This document shows, in pieces, positions 1 to 6,892 of a DNA stretch of 14,186 bases (its first letter is position 1; the number at the start of each line of letters is the position of its first letter). The stretch spans positions 1-14,186 of the forward strand of contig CAJOQI010000058.1 of NCBI GenBank assembly GCA_905236895.1. The letters are read 5' to 3'. The translations under genes were made by a program, and so were the position numbers. Under the pieces are notes generated by a model. The model did not search any database. It worked only from the letters and a program-made list of their open reading frames with translations, and was not told where the DNA came from. Source of the stretch: an uncultured Peptostreptococcaceae bacterium (GTDB lineage Bacteria; Bacillota; Clostridia; Peptostreptococcales; Anaerovoracaceae).

Positions 1-358
1 CAGCCATGACCGCCTCAGTCATATAGCCCTGGTTCCAATATGGATAGCCAAGCCAAAAACCCAGCTCCCTTTCACCGGGGACTTCCATCTCATTGCCTTC
101 TTCATCCTTTTTGAAAACCGGGTCAATTCCCACATTCCCGATTATTCTCTGGTCACTTTTTCTGACCAGACAAAAAGTATGGTCATTAATCAGAATATGA
201 GACAGAACCTGCCTTGTCTCTTCAATATCCCTATGAGGATTCCATCCACAAGGCACCCCAACTCGGCTGTCCGAAGACAATTCAAAACAAGCCTCGGCAT
301 CCTCCATGGTCCAAGGCCTGAAAAACAGTCTTTCGGTTTCGATAGTATATTTATCCAT
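1..358 (-). CDS. RimJ/RimL-type GNAT N-acetyltransferase, 3' end cut by window edge
   Basis: Starts at the ATG at 358, four bases after the SGNH-GNAT stop, and stays open for 119 codons to the window edge, so the C-terminus is missing. The protein begins MDKYTIETERLFFRPWTMED, the usual opening of the RimJ/RimL acetyltransferase family (a TERL-RP strand followed by an acidic helix). Near residues 103-118 it has ELGFWLGYPYWNQGYMTEAV, the family's beta4 strand and the start of the acetyl-CoA loop, where W-N-Q-G-Y-M-T-E-A stands for the usual W-G-Q-G-Y-A-T-E-A. Such enzymes move an acetyl group from acetyl-CoA to an amine, often the N-terminus of a ribosomal protein or a small molecule; the substrate cannot be read here. 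It is the last visible gene of the compact unit starting at 6146. Family assignment is confident, substrate unknown. Confidence 0.88.
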   Translation of the reverse strand, partial: MDKYTIETERLFFRPWTMEDAEACFELSSDSRVGVPCGWNPHRDIEETRQVLSHILINDHTFCLVRKSDQRIIGNVGIDPVFKKDEEGNEMEVPGERELGFWLGYPYWNQGYMTEAVMA

Positions 359-361
359 GGC

Positions 362-619
362 TTATTTTCTTTCTTCCAACCATTTAACCGCATAGGAACA
401 GGTGGCTTCCACCTTACCCTTCTTTTCAATTTCCTCAACGGCGGTTTCAACCAATTTTGCTGCGATTCCCTGTCCCCTTAAGCTATTGTCAACAAAGGTA
501 TGATCGATAGTAAAAACTCCCGGTGAAGTTTCGGGATAGGTTACCTCTGCCACCAACTTTCCTTCTGCATTAATGAGATAGGCTCTATTATCCTCTATTG
601 TAAATCCATTTTTATTCAT
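362..619 (-). other. Possible internally initiated GNAT-domain protein (85 aa)
   Basis: In frame inside the SGNH-GNAT gene, the ATG at 619 (codon 218) is preceded by GAGG at 628-631 with an 8-base spacer, a normal Shine-Dalgarno arrangement. Translation from here would give an 85-residue protein starting MNKNGFTIEDN, which is about the full length of stand-alone YidJ-like GNAT proteins. This is inference from spacing and domain boundary; the purine-rich linker codons for Glu and Lys could mimic the site by chance. Confidence 0.4.
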
Positions 620-1270
620 TCTCTTTTCCTCTTTCTTTCCCTCTTCCTGGTTCAAATCCAAAATCTTTTTCAATTCCTCTGTCATTCTTTCCGCAAACTC
701 AAGACTACCTCTCTCTGTTAAATGTACCCCGTCGGAGGCCAGTTCAACATTCCACTTGGATGAATCAACAAAGATCAAGCCCTTCTGCCTTGCTATATCT
801 TCATAGGCTTTGGCCAGACGATCGGAGGAATAATTGTATTTCATAAAAGGACCATCCTCGGAACATTCGGGAAAAACCAGAGGAGGCGCAATCAGAACAA
901 TCTTCGCCTTGGCAGCCAGAAGATCCTCATTATTCCTAAGCCTCTCCATCAAAGCCTTCATTCTGGAAGCTGTCATTATCCAGTCCGGCTTATCCGTCAG
1001 AACCAGGTCGTTGGTTCCCAGCATAATGGCAAAAGCCCATAGGGGGCTGCTTCCTTTGATGGCTCTATCCAAACTTTCAAGTTTCGCAATGGCCCTTGGT
1101 ATGGTTCTTCCGTTCATTCCCCTTGCCAAGACTTCCAGAGAGCTTTCAAATCTTTTTTCCAGAATATCGGTCCATCTAATATCAGCGGAATATCTCCCGC
1201 CGAATACTGCGTAGGGATCGTAGCCATAGGTATTGGAATCACCGAAGAACATGATTCTTTTCTTAGACAT
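362..1270 (-). CDS. SGNH/GDSL hydrolase fused to a small YidJ-type GNAT domain
   Basis: A 302-residue two-domain protein. Residues 1-205 are an SGNH hydrolase: block I FFGDSNTYG with nucleophile Ser12, block II GMNGR around Gly51/Asn53, block III GTND at 85-88, and block V DGVHLTERG with Asp180 and His183. There is no signal peptide, so it should be cytoplasmic, cleaving an ester or acetyl group of unknown identity. A charged linker (about 207-217, rich in E and K) leads to a roughly 85-residue C-terminal domain with FVDNSLRGQGIAAKLV, an acetyl-CoA loop, and a C-S-Y near 291, matching the short Acetyltransf_CG family. Met218 begins this domain and has its own Shine-Dalgarno sequence, so the second domain may also be made alone. 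The ATG at 1270 has AAAAGG upstream and lies one base after the symporter stop. Domain calls are confident; substrates unknown. Confidence 0.9.
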   Translation of the reverse strand: MSKKRIMFFGDSNTYGYDPYAVFGGRYSADIRWTDILEKRFESSLEVLARGMNGRTIPRAIAKLESLDRAIKGSSPLWAFAIMLGTNDLVLTDKPDWIMTASRMKALMERLRNNEDLLAAKAKIVLIAPPLVFPECSEDGPFMKYNYSSDRLAKAYEDIARQKGLIFVDSSKWNVELASDGVHLTERGSLEFAERMTEELKKILDLNQEEGKKEEKRMNKNGFTIEDNRAYLINAEGKLVAEVTYPETSPGVFTIDHTFVDNSLRGQGIAAKLVETAVEEIEKKGKVEATCSYAVKWLEERK

Positions 1271-1271
1271 A

Positions 1272-2660
1272 TTATTCTACCTTTTTACCCCGCTTAAAAA
1301 TGCTGCTTCTAAAGAGTATTACATTCATCACCAAGAAGAAGCCCACCAGAATTCCAAGGGTGAGAATTGGTTGTTTCGGCGCCATGGTTGCCAGAAGCAT
1401 TAGAGGGAATCCAAATACTATTGCCGGGAAGTTTTGATAAACCATATTGGATGATGCAGGAGTCTTGAACTCATTATCCAATTCCCTCAGCAGGATGGTT
1501 CCCGTGCTGGCGGTTCCTGTCAGCATTCCGTACATCATAAGGAATTGTTCGTCCTTATAGTCCGGGAACAGTCTATTTGCCACAACGCGATTATAAGCGA
1601 AGGTAATTACAAGTCCCACAACTGCCATCGCCAGAATAACTGCCCAATAATCCTTTATTATATGAATTCTTATGGCCGCAACCCCCGCGACCACCATAAC
1701 ATCAAAGAAAAAATTGCTGACCCTGGTCATCAGGAAATTGTTTACATACTCCTTCTTGACGAGGCCCGCCTTCTTAAGGCTATTTAGTGCTCCCTTCATC
1801 AAAGCCGCCGCAAGAACACCCATGATGAAATTGAATCCGAATATGACGGATCCCATGGATGGAATTGCCTGAGCAAGAAGCTTCATGAAAACAAAGGCAA
1901 TAAGATAACCTACGATTACCAAGGCAACCTGGACCGTAATCTTGTCCATATTTCTCTGCATGGGGATTTCGTTTTCGCCTTGGATCTCCTCAGAGAGAAT
2001 TGATTTTTCATCCTCCCCTATGGAAGTCACCCTGCCCTTTTTCTTCAGGATGTTCAGATAGATAACTCCACCAATGCTGGCACTTAAGAATCCAAGGGCT
2101 GCAATGGAAAGGCCAAAGCTCTTTCCTCCCACAAAGCCGTAGTCGTTTTCAAATATGCCTCCATAGTTAAGGGCCTGCCCCGTTCCCTGTCCATAACCAA
2201 AGGGAAGCAGAATCCCCGCGGCATTAAAGAATCCGGGAATCATCTTTACCGCAACTATGGATATTATTAGTCCAAGGATTCCCTGAAGAAGATAGGTTGA
2301 AACGGTGGTAACGCCTGTATTAAATATCTCCCTTGCCCTGGTTTTGGTAAGCTTACCTTCGTTTGATCTGAAGGTGGATGCAATAAAACCAAGAGCCAAA
2401 GTGTGATATGTTATGATTTCCAGATTGTCACTGCCGTTCCCGCCAAAGAAATCCGTATTGAACATCATATTGCCCGTTACAACCCTATATACGCTGGCAA
2501 CGATGAGAAGCATCAATCCTCCAAGAACCGAAGTTGGTATCAAAGAGGATTTGAAAAAAGGAACGCTTCTTTCCAAGGCGTTGGCAGCCAAGAGACTGAT
2601 CATCAATACCGCTATTAAATTGAAAAAACCCCATACGCTATAGTCCCAAAAACTCTCCAT
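1272..2660 (-). CDS. Glutamate:Na+ symporter (ESS/GltS-like) family membrane transporter
   Basis: A 462-residue polytopic membrane protein with about ten or more hydrophobic segments split by a charged cytoplasmic loop near 205-240. The layout is that of the ESS (GltS) family: two repeated halves, each with a glycine-rich re-entrant motif. The first is PFGYGQGTGQALNYG near 153-167; the second is GMLTGTASTGTILLRELD near 378-395. Classical GltS has a GGHGTA-type sequence at the first site, so this belongs to a divergent branch and glutamate as substrate is only the family default. The start at 2660 lies 23 bases inside the acyltransferase gene and has AGGAGAGG just upstream, so the overlap looks real and probably couples translation. 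Known family role: Na+-driven uptake of glutamate or a related anion. Family confident, substrate uncertain. Confidence 0.88.
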   Translation of the reverse strand: MESFWDYSVWGFFNLIAVLMISLLAANALERSVPFFKSSLIPTSVLGGLMLLIVASVYRVVTGNMMFNTDFFGGNGSDNLEIITYHTLALGFIASTFRSNEGKLTKTRAREIFNTGVTTVSTYLLQGILGLIISIVAVKMIPGFFNAAGILLPFGYGQGTGQALNYGGIFENDYGFVGGKSFGLSIAALGFLSASIGGVIYLNILKKKGRVTSIGEDEKSILSEEIQGENEIPMQRNMDKITVQVALVIVGYLIAFVFMKLLAQAIPSMGSVIFGFNFIMGVLAAALMKGALNSLKKAGLVKKEYVNNFLMTRVSNFFFDVMVVAGVAAIRIHIIKDYWAVILAMAVVGLVITFAYNRVVANRLFPDYKDEQFLMMYGMLTGTASTGTILLRELDNEFKTPASSNMVYQNFPAIVFGFPLMLLATMAPKQPILTLGILVGFFLVMNVILFRSSIFKRGKKVE

Positions 2661-3852
2661 TAACCTCTCCTTCTGCCAAATTCTTATATCTATAAAATAT
2701 ATTTACATATTTAAGGCCGTTAAAGGACTTATCTCCCTTAAACTGATATGTCTTACCACCATGGTTGAGGGTCATCTTATTTCTACCCATAACCGCAGAA
2801 CCTTCCACTTGGGAGAAAGGAATTATCATCTCATCCTCTCCACTTCTTATCTCTATTCTATCTCCAAAGAGCTTTACCTCGGCGGCTTGGTAAATAGGCA
2901 CCTTTCTATCAAAGGGTATCTCCTCACACAGACCTACGCCCTCGTCGACGAACATGGACTCATCAATATATTCTTTTGGATTCAAATTGTTTACGAAGGC
3001 TTTCTGGTATTCATACCAATCGTTCACGAATTTGAAAGGAAAATCATAGCCTATTCCTTCAAGAGTCTTATCCTCCATATATCTAATCTTCCTGTGGCAG
3101 CTTAGGCACTCCATTTCATTGCCACTGCTTCTATGCTTTGCCAACCCGCATTCCGGACAAATATATATAGCTCTCTCCAGATATTCCGCTCTGCGATTTG
3201 ACTTATACAGTCCATCAACCTTGGCTTCGTTAACATAGAGTTCATTTGTAACCAGATCATAGAGCTCCTGGTCGGACATGGCTTTGATGTCCTCATATTC
3301 CACCACTCGGGATACAAAGGTTCTCATCTTTCCTCGACGAGTCTTATCGCTCCACCGGGGCTCCACTCCATAGCCTCCTTCGATTCTATAGAAGGCCAAG
3401 GGATATTTAACCATTCTGATAAGCTTCACCATACCGGAGCTTATATGCTCCGTCTTTCCGCTATAGGTTCTATTCCCCTCCGCGGCGATTGCGATTGTCC
3501 CTCCATCCTTGGCACATTTTAGAGTGCTTCTAATTGCGGAAAGGTCGGCAACCTGTTTCCTGATTGGAATTGGCGCAAAGGCCCAAGAAAGAAGCTTGGA
3601 AACCCAGCCCAGGGAAAAGATATCCTCCGTTGCCATACAATAAACCGGCCCTCTAAAAGAAAGATTTACAAAGAATTGGTCATATGGAGTCTGGTGATTA
3701 TAAAGAATTAAATATGGCCTATTCCCCTGCTCTCTGAATCTCTCAATTCTGGCTCCGTATTTCACCCTGCATAGAATCCAAACAATGGGTCCCAGCAAAA
3801 AGGTTAAAACCTTATGCCTTGTTTTGCACCAACTGTCCTTTCCTTTGCTCAT
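2638..3852 (-). CDS. PlsC-like lysophospholipid acyltransferase with C-terminal zinc ribbon and extra domain
   Basis: A 404-residue protein. A hydrophobic stretch near 16-30 is followed by the acyltransferase core: NHQTPYD at 52-58 (H-x4-D, catalytic His53 and Asp58) and EGNRTYSG at 125-132, the substrate phosphate-binding block (E-G-x-R). This family transfers an acyl chain to lysophosphatidic acid or a similar acceptor at the membrane. Normal PlsC proteins have roughly 200-250 residues; this one adds about 170. The addition has two CxxC knuckles (CPEC 232-235, CLSC 249-252), a probable zinc ribbon, then a beta-rich stretch (about 320-390: VKLFGDRIEIRSGEDEM, VMGRNKMTLNHGGKTYQF) that may be a PH-like fold. 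The ATG at 3852 overlaps the stop of the preceding VanX pseudogene (ATGA), with AGAGG upstream. Core activity is likely; the role of the extension is unknown. Confidence 0.85.
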   Translation of the reverse strand: MSKGKDSWCKTRHKVLTFLLGPIVWILCRVKYGARIERFREQGNRPYLILYNHQTPYDQFFVNLSFRGPVYCMATEDIFSLGWVSKLLSWAFAPIPIRKQVADLSAIRSTLKCAKDGGTIAIAAEGNRTYSGKTEHISSGMVKLIRMVKYPLAFYRIEGGYGVEPRWSDKTRRGKMRTFVSRVVEYEDIKAMSDQELYDLVTNELYVNEAKVDGLYKSNRRAEYLERAIYICPECGLAKHRSSGNEMECLSCHRKIRYMEDKTLEGIGYDFPFKFVNDWYEYQKAFVNNLNPKEYIDESMFVDEGVGLCEEIPFDRKVPIYQAAEVKLFGDRIEIRSGEDEMIIPFSQVEGSAVMGRNKMTLNHGGKTYQFKGDKSFNGLKYVNIFYRYKNLAEGEVNGEFLGL

Positions 3853-4223
3853 AGACTACCTCTTAAGGCATTCCGATGACACGGGAAATTCAAAATATGT
3901 ATGCGATAAAAAAAGGGCTTCATTCTGATGTTTCGATTTTCGATGCTCCTAAGGAAGAATTGCCTGACTGCGCAGGCGGGCCCATATGCATCGAAAACCT
4001 TCAGTCTATAGCCCTGAACAGCGACCTCCTTGCCGATATCCTTAAAAGCCCGGGTCTCTTCCTTTGTTGGAGGGGCCACAGGTTCCTCATATCCGCCAAT
4101 TCGGTCACCTATGAACTTATATTTGGAATAACAATTTATGTTTTTAATTATCTGCGGAACCAGGTCCGACAACAGCACAAAACCGGAAGGATTCATAGTA
4201 ATATCATTGATGTGATTACTCAT
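3849..4223 (-). pseudogene. VanX/DdpX-type D-Ala-D-Ala dipeptidase, internally deleted pseudogene
   Basis: The first ~105 residues match the M15D dipeptidase family: FVLLSDLVPQIIKNINCYSK, FIGDRIGGYEEPVAPPTKEE, QGYRLKVFDAYGPACAV and IRMKPFFY. The family cuts D-Ala-D-Ala and is near 200 residues long. Here the reading frame ends at 124 residues in a tail unlike the family. In another minus-strand frame, 3903 down to 3856 encodes HTYFEFPVSSECLKR plus a TAG stop, which resembles the normal family C-terminus (TYFDFPV). The gene has therefore lost its middle, including the SGHSRGSxxD and EWWH zinc and catalytic motifs, with an out-of-frame junction near 3903. The catalytic Arg of DAYRP is also Gly. 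Translation probably still occurs (AAGGAGG four bases before ATG 4223) and may couple to the next gene through the ATGA overlap. No dipeptidase activity is expected. Confidence 0.85.
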
Positions 4224-4232
4224 TCTTCCTCC

Positions 4233-6146
4233 TTATGTTCTGTCGTTTGACCTATTGCTCTTCTTCAAAAGGAGATATGCTTTTCTATAATTCTCATTGC
4301 GCCATTTTGAAAGTACGTCTTCGATTTCAATGCGTACTTCTTCGTCCTTCAAAAGCTCCGTAATAAATGGCGCATATCTGGTTCCGCTGTTTTCTTCCAT
4401 CTCATTGAGGAATTCACTTAATGTCTTGCCGGATTTATAACTTCTTCCGACAAAGTCCGTAGCCGCATCCATGCAGTCCGCACAGGCAACTATGGCCACA
4501 ATGGTCTTATATGGACTCTTTGCCATTTCAAAGTCTTCGGGATAGCCTTCCTCGTCATTAAACCATTTATGATGGCCCATAGCCATGTCCGCATATTCCG
4601 CAGTGGACTTATTCTGGGACAGCAAATACGCTCCGATTGCGGGATGATCGTAGATGAAACTGTATTCTTCCGTCAAAAGATTTCTTCCGTAGGTAAGAAT
4701 GGTCTCAGCGATTATCAGCTTACCAAAGTCATGACAGAGAGCTGCATGGTACGCAAAGTCCTCTATCTCAGCCCTATGGGTTCTAACATCCTGAATTGTT
4801 GCATATCCCGGCATGCCCACGAAGAGACTGGGATTCTCGTAGAGAAGATGATAGGTCAATACCTTGGTTATTTCCGCTACGCACTGCGTATGGATATAGG
4901 TCATGGGGTGGATTGCCGCAATTAGGCTGAGTCCCATGGTCTCAAAATCCATTCCGTATGGAATCTCGATAAAATTCTTCAGTATCAAAGAAAGGCAGGA
5001 CAAAAGGAAGGTAAGCATACCCTTCTTCGGCGTCTGATGGAGATATCCAATCAACTTATTATAGATATACTGCAAACTGCTTTCTTCTATCGGAGAGAGA
5101 TTATCCGGATCCAGAACAAGCATATATTCAAGAGGAACCTGAAGCATAGCCACAGGAATATCGTCCTCCGGGCTGTTTCTGTATTCTTCAAAAGCCAGCC
5201 TTTCCAGCTGTCTCTTGTATTCATCCAGTCCTATCTCTCCTGCCAGATATCCGTTCCTGGCAGCATAGAGATAAATGTTCTTGGCGTAGTGCTGAGACTT
5301 AAGATCATATTCTTCGTTCTCGTACATCTCCACCATCTTCTTGGTGCATTGGTTTATATACTCAAGCTGCTCCTTGCTATAGCCCTGATTGTTATTCAAA
5401 TCCGTAAGGCTACAGATGTATTCGTAGATTCTAAATCTGTGAAGGGTCCAATTATAATTTGGAAGCTGCTCCCTATAGAAGGGATCGTCAGCCAGAGCCA
5501 TGGCATTATTCATTCTGTCGAGAATTGTTTGTCTTTGCTCCTCCGTAGTCGGAACGTCATCTATTTCAGAAACAAGCCTAATAAATCTGGCGTCGATTAT
5601 TATCAGTTCCTTAAGTTCGTCGCTTAATGCACTGAACTTATCGTGGTCCAAGTATTCCAGCAGTCTTTCCCCTGCCCTCATACCTTCTCTATAGTATTCC
5701 ATGCAGACATCATCTATTGGAATAAGTCTCTCAGTCATACAGATCATCAGATAGGCAGCGGTAATCATTCCATCCATTGCCAAAATCTGATTTCTCTCGT
5801 CTCCACTTTCGTCGGCCTGCTTCAGTATTCTTTTGGCTTGATAATATACCAGAGGGGCATCCATATTAGTTAGATTATAGGAGTCTATAACCAATTCCGT
5901 GAACTCCCTCATCTCTTCCATACTAATACCGCCGGACTCATCCCCATTCTCATCCTTGTGGAAGAAGTATTTGTCCAGTATCTTCTGATTCTCCTTTGCC
6001 AGCATGCCGATACGCATATAATTCTGCATCAAAAGAGTGCGATATCCGTCCGCGCTGACAATATCCCTTATTTGGGGAGAAGACAAAGCACGAATCTCGT
6101 TTGCCTGCTCCACATATCGTCTTAATTCTGAGCCTTTGCTTTCCAT
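4233..6146 (-). CDS. HD-GYP-like metal-dependent phosphohydrolase with long helical N-terminal region
   Basis: A 637-residue soluble protein, no signal peptide or membrane segment. The C-terminal 240 residues carry an HD-GYP-like site: AALCHDFGK (His472, Asp473, Gly475, Lys476), DHP (His501), GHHKWFNDEEGYP (His525, His526, GYP 534-536) and ACADCMD (Asp557). In proven HD-GYP enzymes these ligands hold two or three metals and cut cyclic di-GMP, although some family members act on other cyclic nucleotides. Residues 1-400 are mostly helical, with tetratricopeptide-like spacing of aromatic and leucine residues but no repeat I can define. I recognise no receiver, GAF or PAS domain. It leads the compact run 6146-1; its TAA at 4233 is followed directly by the ribosome site of the VanX remnant. 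Candidate promoters lie at 6206 and 6173. Phosphohydrolase is likely; cyclic-di-GMP specificity is an inference. Confidence 0.82.
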   Translation of the reverse strand: MESKGSELRRYVEQANEIRALSSPQIRDIVSADGYRTLLMQNYMRIGMLAKENQKILDKYFFHKDENGDESGGISMEEMREFTELVIDSYNLTNMDAPLVYYQAKRILKQADESGDERNQILAMDGMITAAYLMICMTERLIPIDDVCMEYYREGMRAGERLLEYLDHDKFSALSDELKELIIIDARFIRLVSEIDDVPTTEEQRQTILDRMNNAMALADDPFYREQLPNYNWTLHRFRIYEYICSLTDLNNNQGYSKEQLEYINQCTKKMVEMYENEEYDLKSQHYAKNIYLYAARNGYLAGEIGLDEYKRQLERLAFEEYRNSPEDDIPVAMLQVPLEYMLVLDPDNLSPIEESSLQYIYNKLIGYLHQTPKKGMLTFLLSCLSLILKNFIEIPYGMDFETMGLSLIAAIHPMTYIHTQCVAEITKVLTYHLLYENPSLFVGMPGYATIQDVRTHRAEIEDFAYHAALCHDFGKLIIAETILTYGRNLLTEEYSFIYDHPAIGAYLLSQNKSTAEYADMAMGHHKWFNDEEGYPEDFEMAKSPYKTIVAIVACADCMDAATDFVGRSYKSGKTLSEFLNEMEENSGTRYAPFITELLKDEEVRIEIEDVLSKWRNENYRKAYLLLKKSNRSNDRT

Positions 6147-6172
6147 AACGGTTCTCTTCTTTCGAAGTATTT

Positions 6173-6181
6173 AGTATATCA
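6173..6181 (-). promoter_or_regulatory. Candidate extended -10 promoter (TGATATACT), proximal
   Basis: On the minus strand, TGA followed by TATACT (hexamer at 6173-6178) gives a TGn-extended -10 element about 27 bases before the HD-GYP-like start. The -35 position shows no good TTGACA match. An alternative promoter lies 33 bases further upstream. Confidence 0.35.
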
Positions 6182-6205
6182 AACTACGCCTAACATACCA
6201 TTCTT

Positions 6206-6214
6206 ATTGTACCA
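6206..6214 (-). promoter_or_regulatory. Candidate extended -10 promoter (TGGTACAAT), distal
   Basis: On the minus strand, TGG followed by TACAAT (hexamer at 6206-6211), also lacking a clear -35 box. It would place the transcript start near 6199 and give a leader of about 50 bases before the ATG at 6146. Together with the terminator at 6275-6308 upstream, this intergenic stretch separates the HD-GYP unit from the STAS unit. Confidence 0.4.
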
Positions 6215-6274
6215 CAATGTTTCTTCACATAATAGTACAATCTATTCTTACCACCAAAGGACGTTTACCACGCT

Positions 6275-6308
6275 AAAAAACCGGTAGAGCAAGCTCTACC
6301 GGTTTTTT
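6275..6308 (-). terminator. Rho-independent terminator of the kinase/STAS unit
   Basis: Arms CCGGTAGAGC (6281-6290) and GCTCTACCGG (6293-6302) are perfectly complementary, closing as a 9-10 bp stem with a tiny loop. They are flanked by six A (6275-6280) and six T (6303-6308), so a U-tract follows the hairpin on either strand. It lies 32 bases after the stop of the two-helix peptide at 6340. Converging plus-strand transcription is not evident, so the minus-strand role is the relevant one. Confidence 0.93.
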
Positions 6309-6339
6309 CGATTCTTGGTAATTAAACGATTATCTCAGT

Positions 6340-6525
6340 TTATTCTCCCTTATACTTATCTCTAAGGATTTTTTGCGCAACCCCATATGCTCCGCCAAGG
6401 ACACCGGCGGCAACCATATATACTATAGGCTGTTTTCCGCTCATGAAGGTAAATATGCCAAAGAGTCCGGCCCAAAGGAATACCAAAAGCACAATATTCA
6501 TCAAAATGAACTTCTTCTTTGACAT
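6340..6525 (-). CDS. Small two-helix membrane protein, function unknown
   Basis: A 61-residue protein beginning MSKKKFILMN. Residues 6-29 form one hydrophobic helix (FILMNIVLLVFLWAGLFGIF) and residues 34-52 a second, glycine- and alanine-rich one (IVYMVAAGVLGGAYGVAQKI), with lysine-rich ends at both termini, predicting cytoplasmic N- and C-termini. I do not recognise a family. It lies 23 bases after the STAS gene, before the shared terminator, so it is probably co-transcribed with the kinase-like and STAS genes and could be their membrane partner; that link rests only on position. The ribosome site (AGGG before ATG 6525) is weak. Confidence 0.7.
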   Translation of the reverse strand: MSKKKFILMNIVLLVFLWAGLFGIFTFMSGKQPIVYMVAAGVLGGAYGVAQKILRDKYKGE

Positions 6526-6548
6526 TATTCCCTAATAACCTCTATACC

Positions 6549-6848
6549 TTATTCGATTGTTAAGATATCTGAGAATCCCGTAACCTCAAAAATCTCGTTG
6601 ATTGTCTCGTTTACGCCCGTAACCTTCATGGTTCCCTGAGCATTCATAATCTTCTGAGCAGCAAGCAGAACTCTCAAACCTGCTGAAGATATATATTCCA
6701 AATCACCAAAGTCGAAGACCAACTCTGTCAGTCCCTCTTTGATTCCCTGAATTTCCTCTTCAAGATTCGGAGCGGTCAAGGTATCCAATCTACCTTCCAG
6801 TTTTACCAATGCCTTACCCTCTTCAATTGTTTTATTGATATTAAGCAA
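6549..6848 (-). CDS. STAS-domain protein, anti-sigma factor antagonist (SpoIIAA/RsbV-like)
   Basis: A 99-residue single-domain STAS protein: strand EEGKALVKLEGRLDTLTAPN, then TELVFDFGDLEYISSAGLRV and a C-terminal VTGVNETINEIFEVTGF helix, all in SpoIIAA/RsbV order. The Ser in ISSAGLR (Ser54/Ser55) sits where the kinase phosphorylates in SpoIIAA/RsbV. Known role of the family: in its unphosphorylated form it binds the anti-sigma kinase and frees the partner. Here the start is TTG at 6848 with a perfect AAGGAGG eight bases upstream and no nearby in-frame ATG. It follows the divergent kinase-like gene by 44 bases. No sigma factor gene lies in the window, so the final target is unknown; related STAS proteins also work outside sigma control. 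Confidence 0.9.
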   Translation of the reverse strand: MLNINKTIEEGKALVKLEGRLDTLTAPNLEEEIQGIKEGLTELVFDFGDLEYISSAGLRVLLAAQKIMNAQGTMKVTGVNETINEIFEVTGFSDILTIE

Positions 6849-6856
6849 TTTGGATT

Positions 6857-6863
6857 CCTCCTT
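6857..6863 (-). promoter_or_regulatory. Strong ribosome binding site selecting the TTG start of the STAS gene
   Basis: AAGGAGG on the minus strand, a full match to the 16S anti-SD core, with an 8-base spacer to TTG at 6848. It decides the start because no ATG is available in frame close by. Confidence 0.8.
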
Positions 6864-6892
6864 CCAATTTCAATCAGTTTTCCCTAATGCCA

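Noticed and set aside
3849..4223. Vancomycin-resistance vanX
   Set aside because: No vanH, vanA-type ligase or vanRS nearby, and the gene lacks its catalytic centre; the family is also common outside resistance clusters.
3876..4250. 124-codon plus-strand frame opposite the VanX remnant
   Set aside because: No family similarity seen; the minus strand carries clear M15D motifs in two frames.
5037..5627. 196-codon open frame on the plus strand
   Set aside because: Antisense to the HD-GYP-like gene; its hydrophobic look comes from the complementary strand of helix-rich codons.
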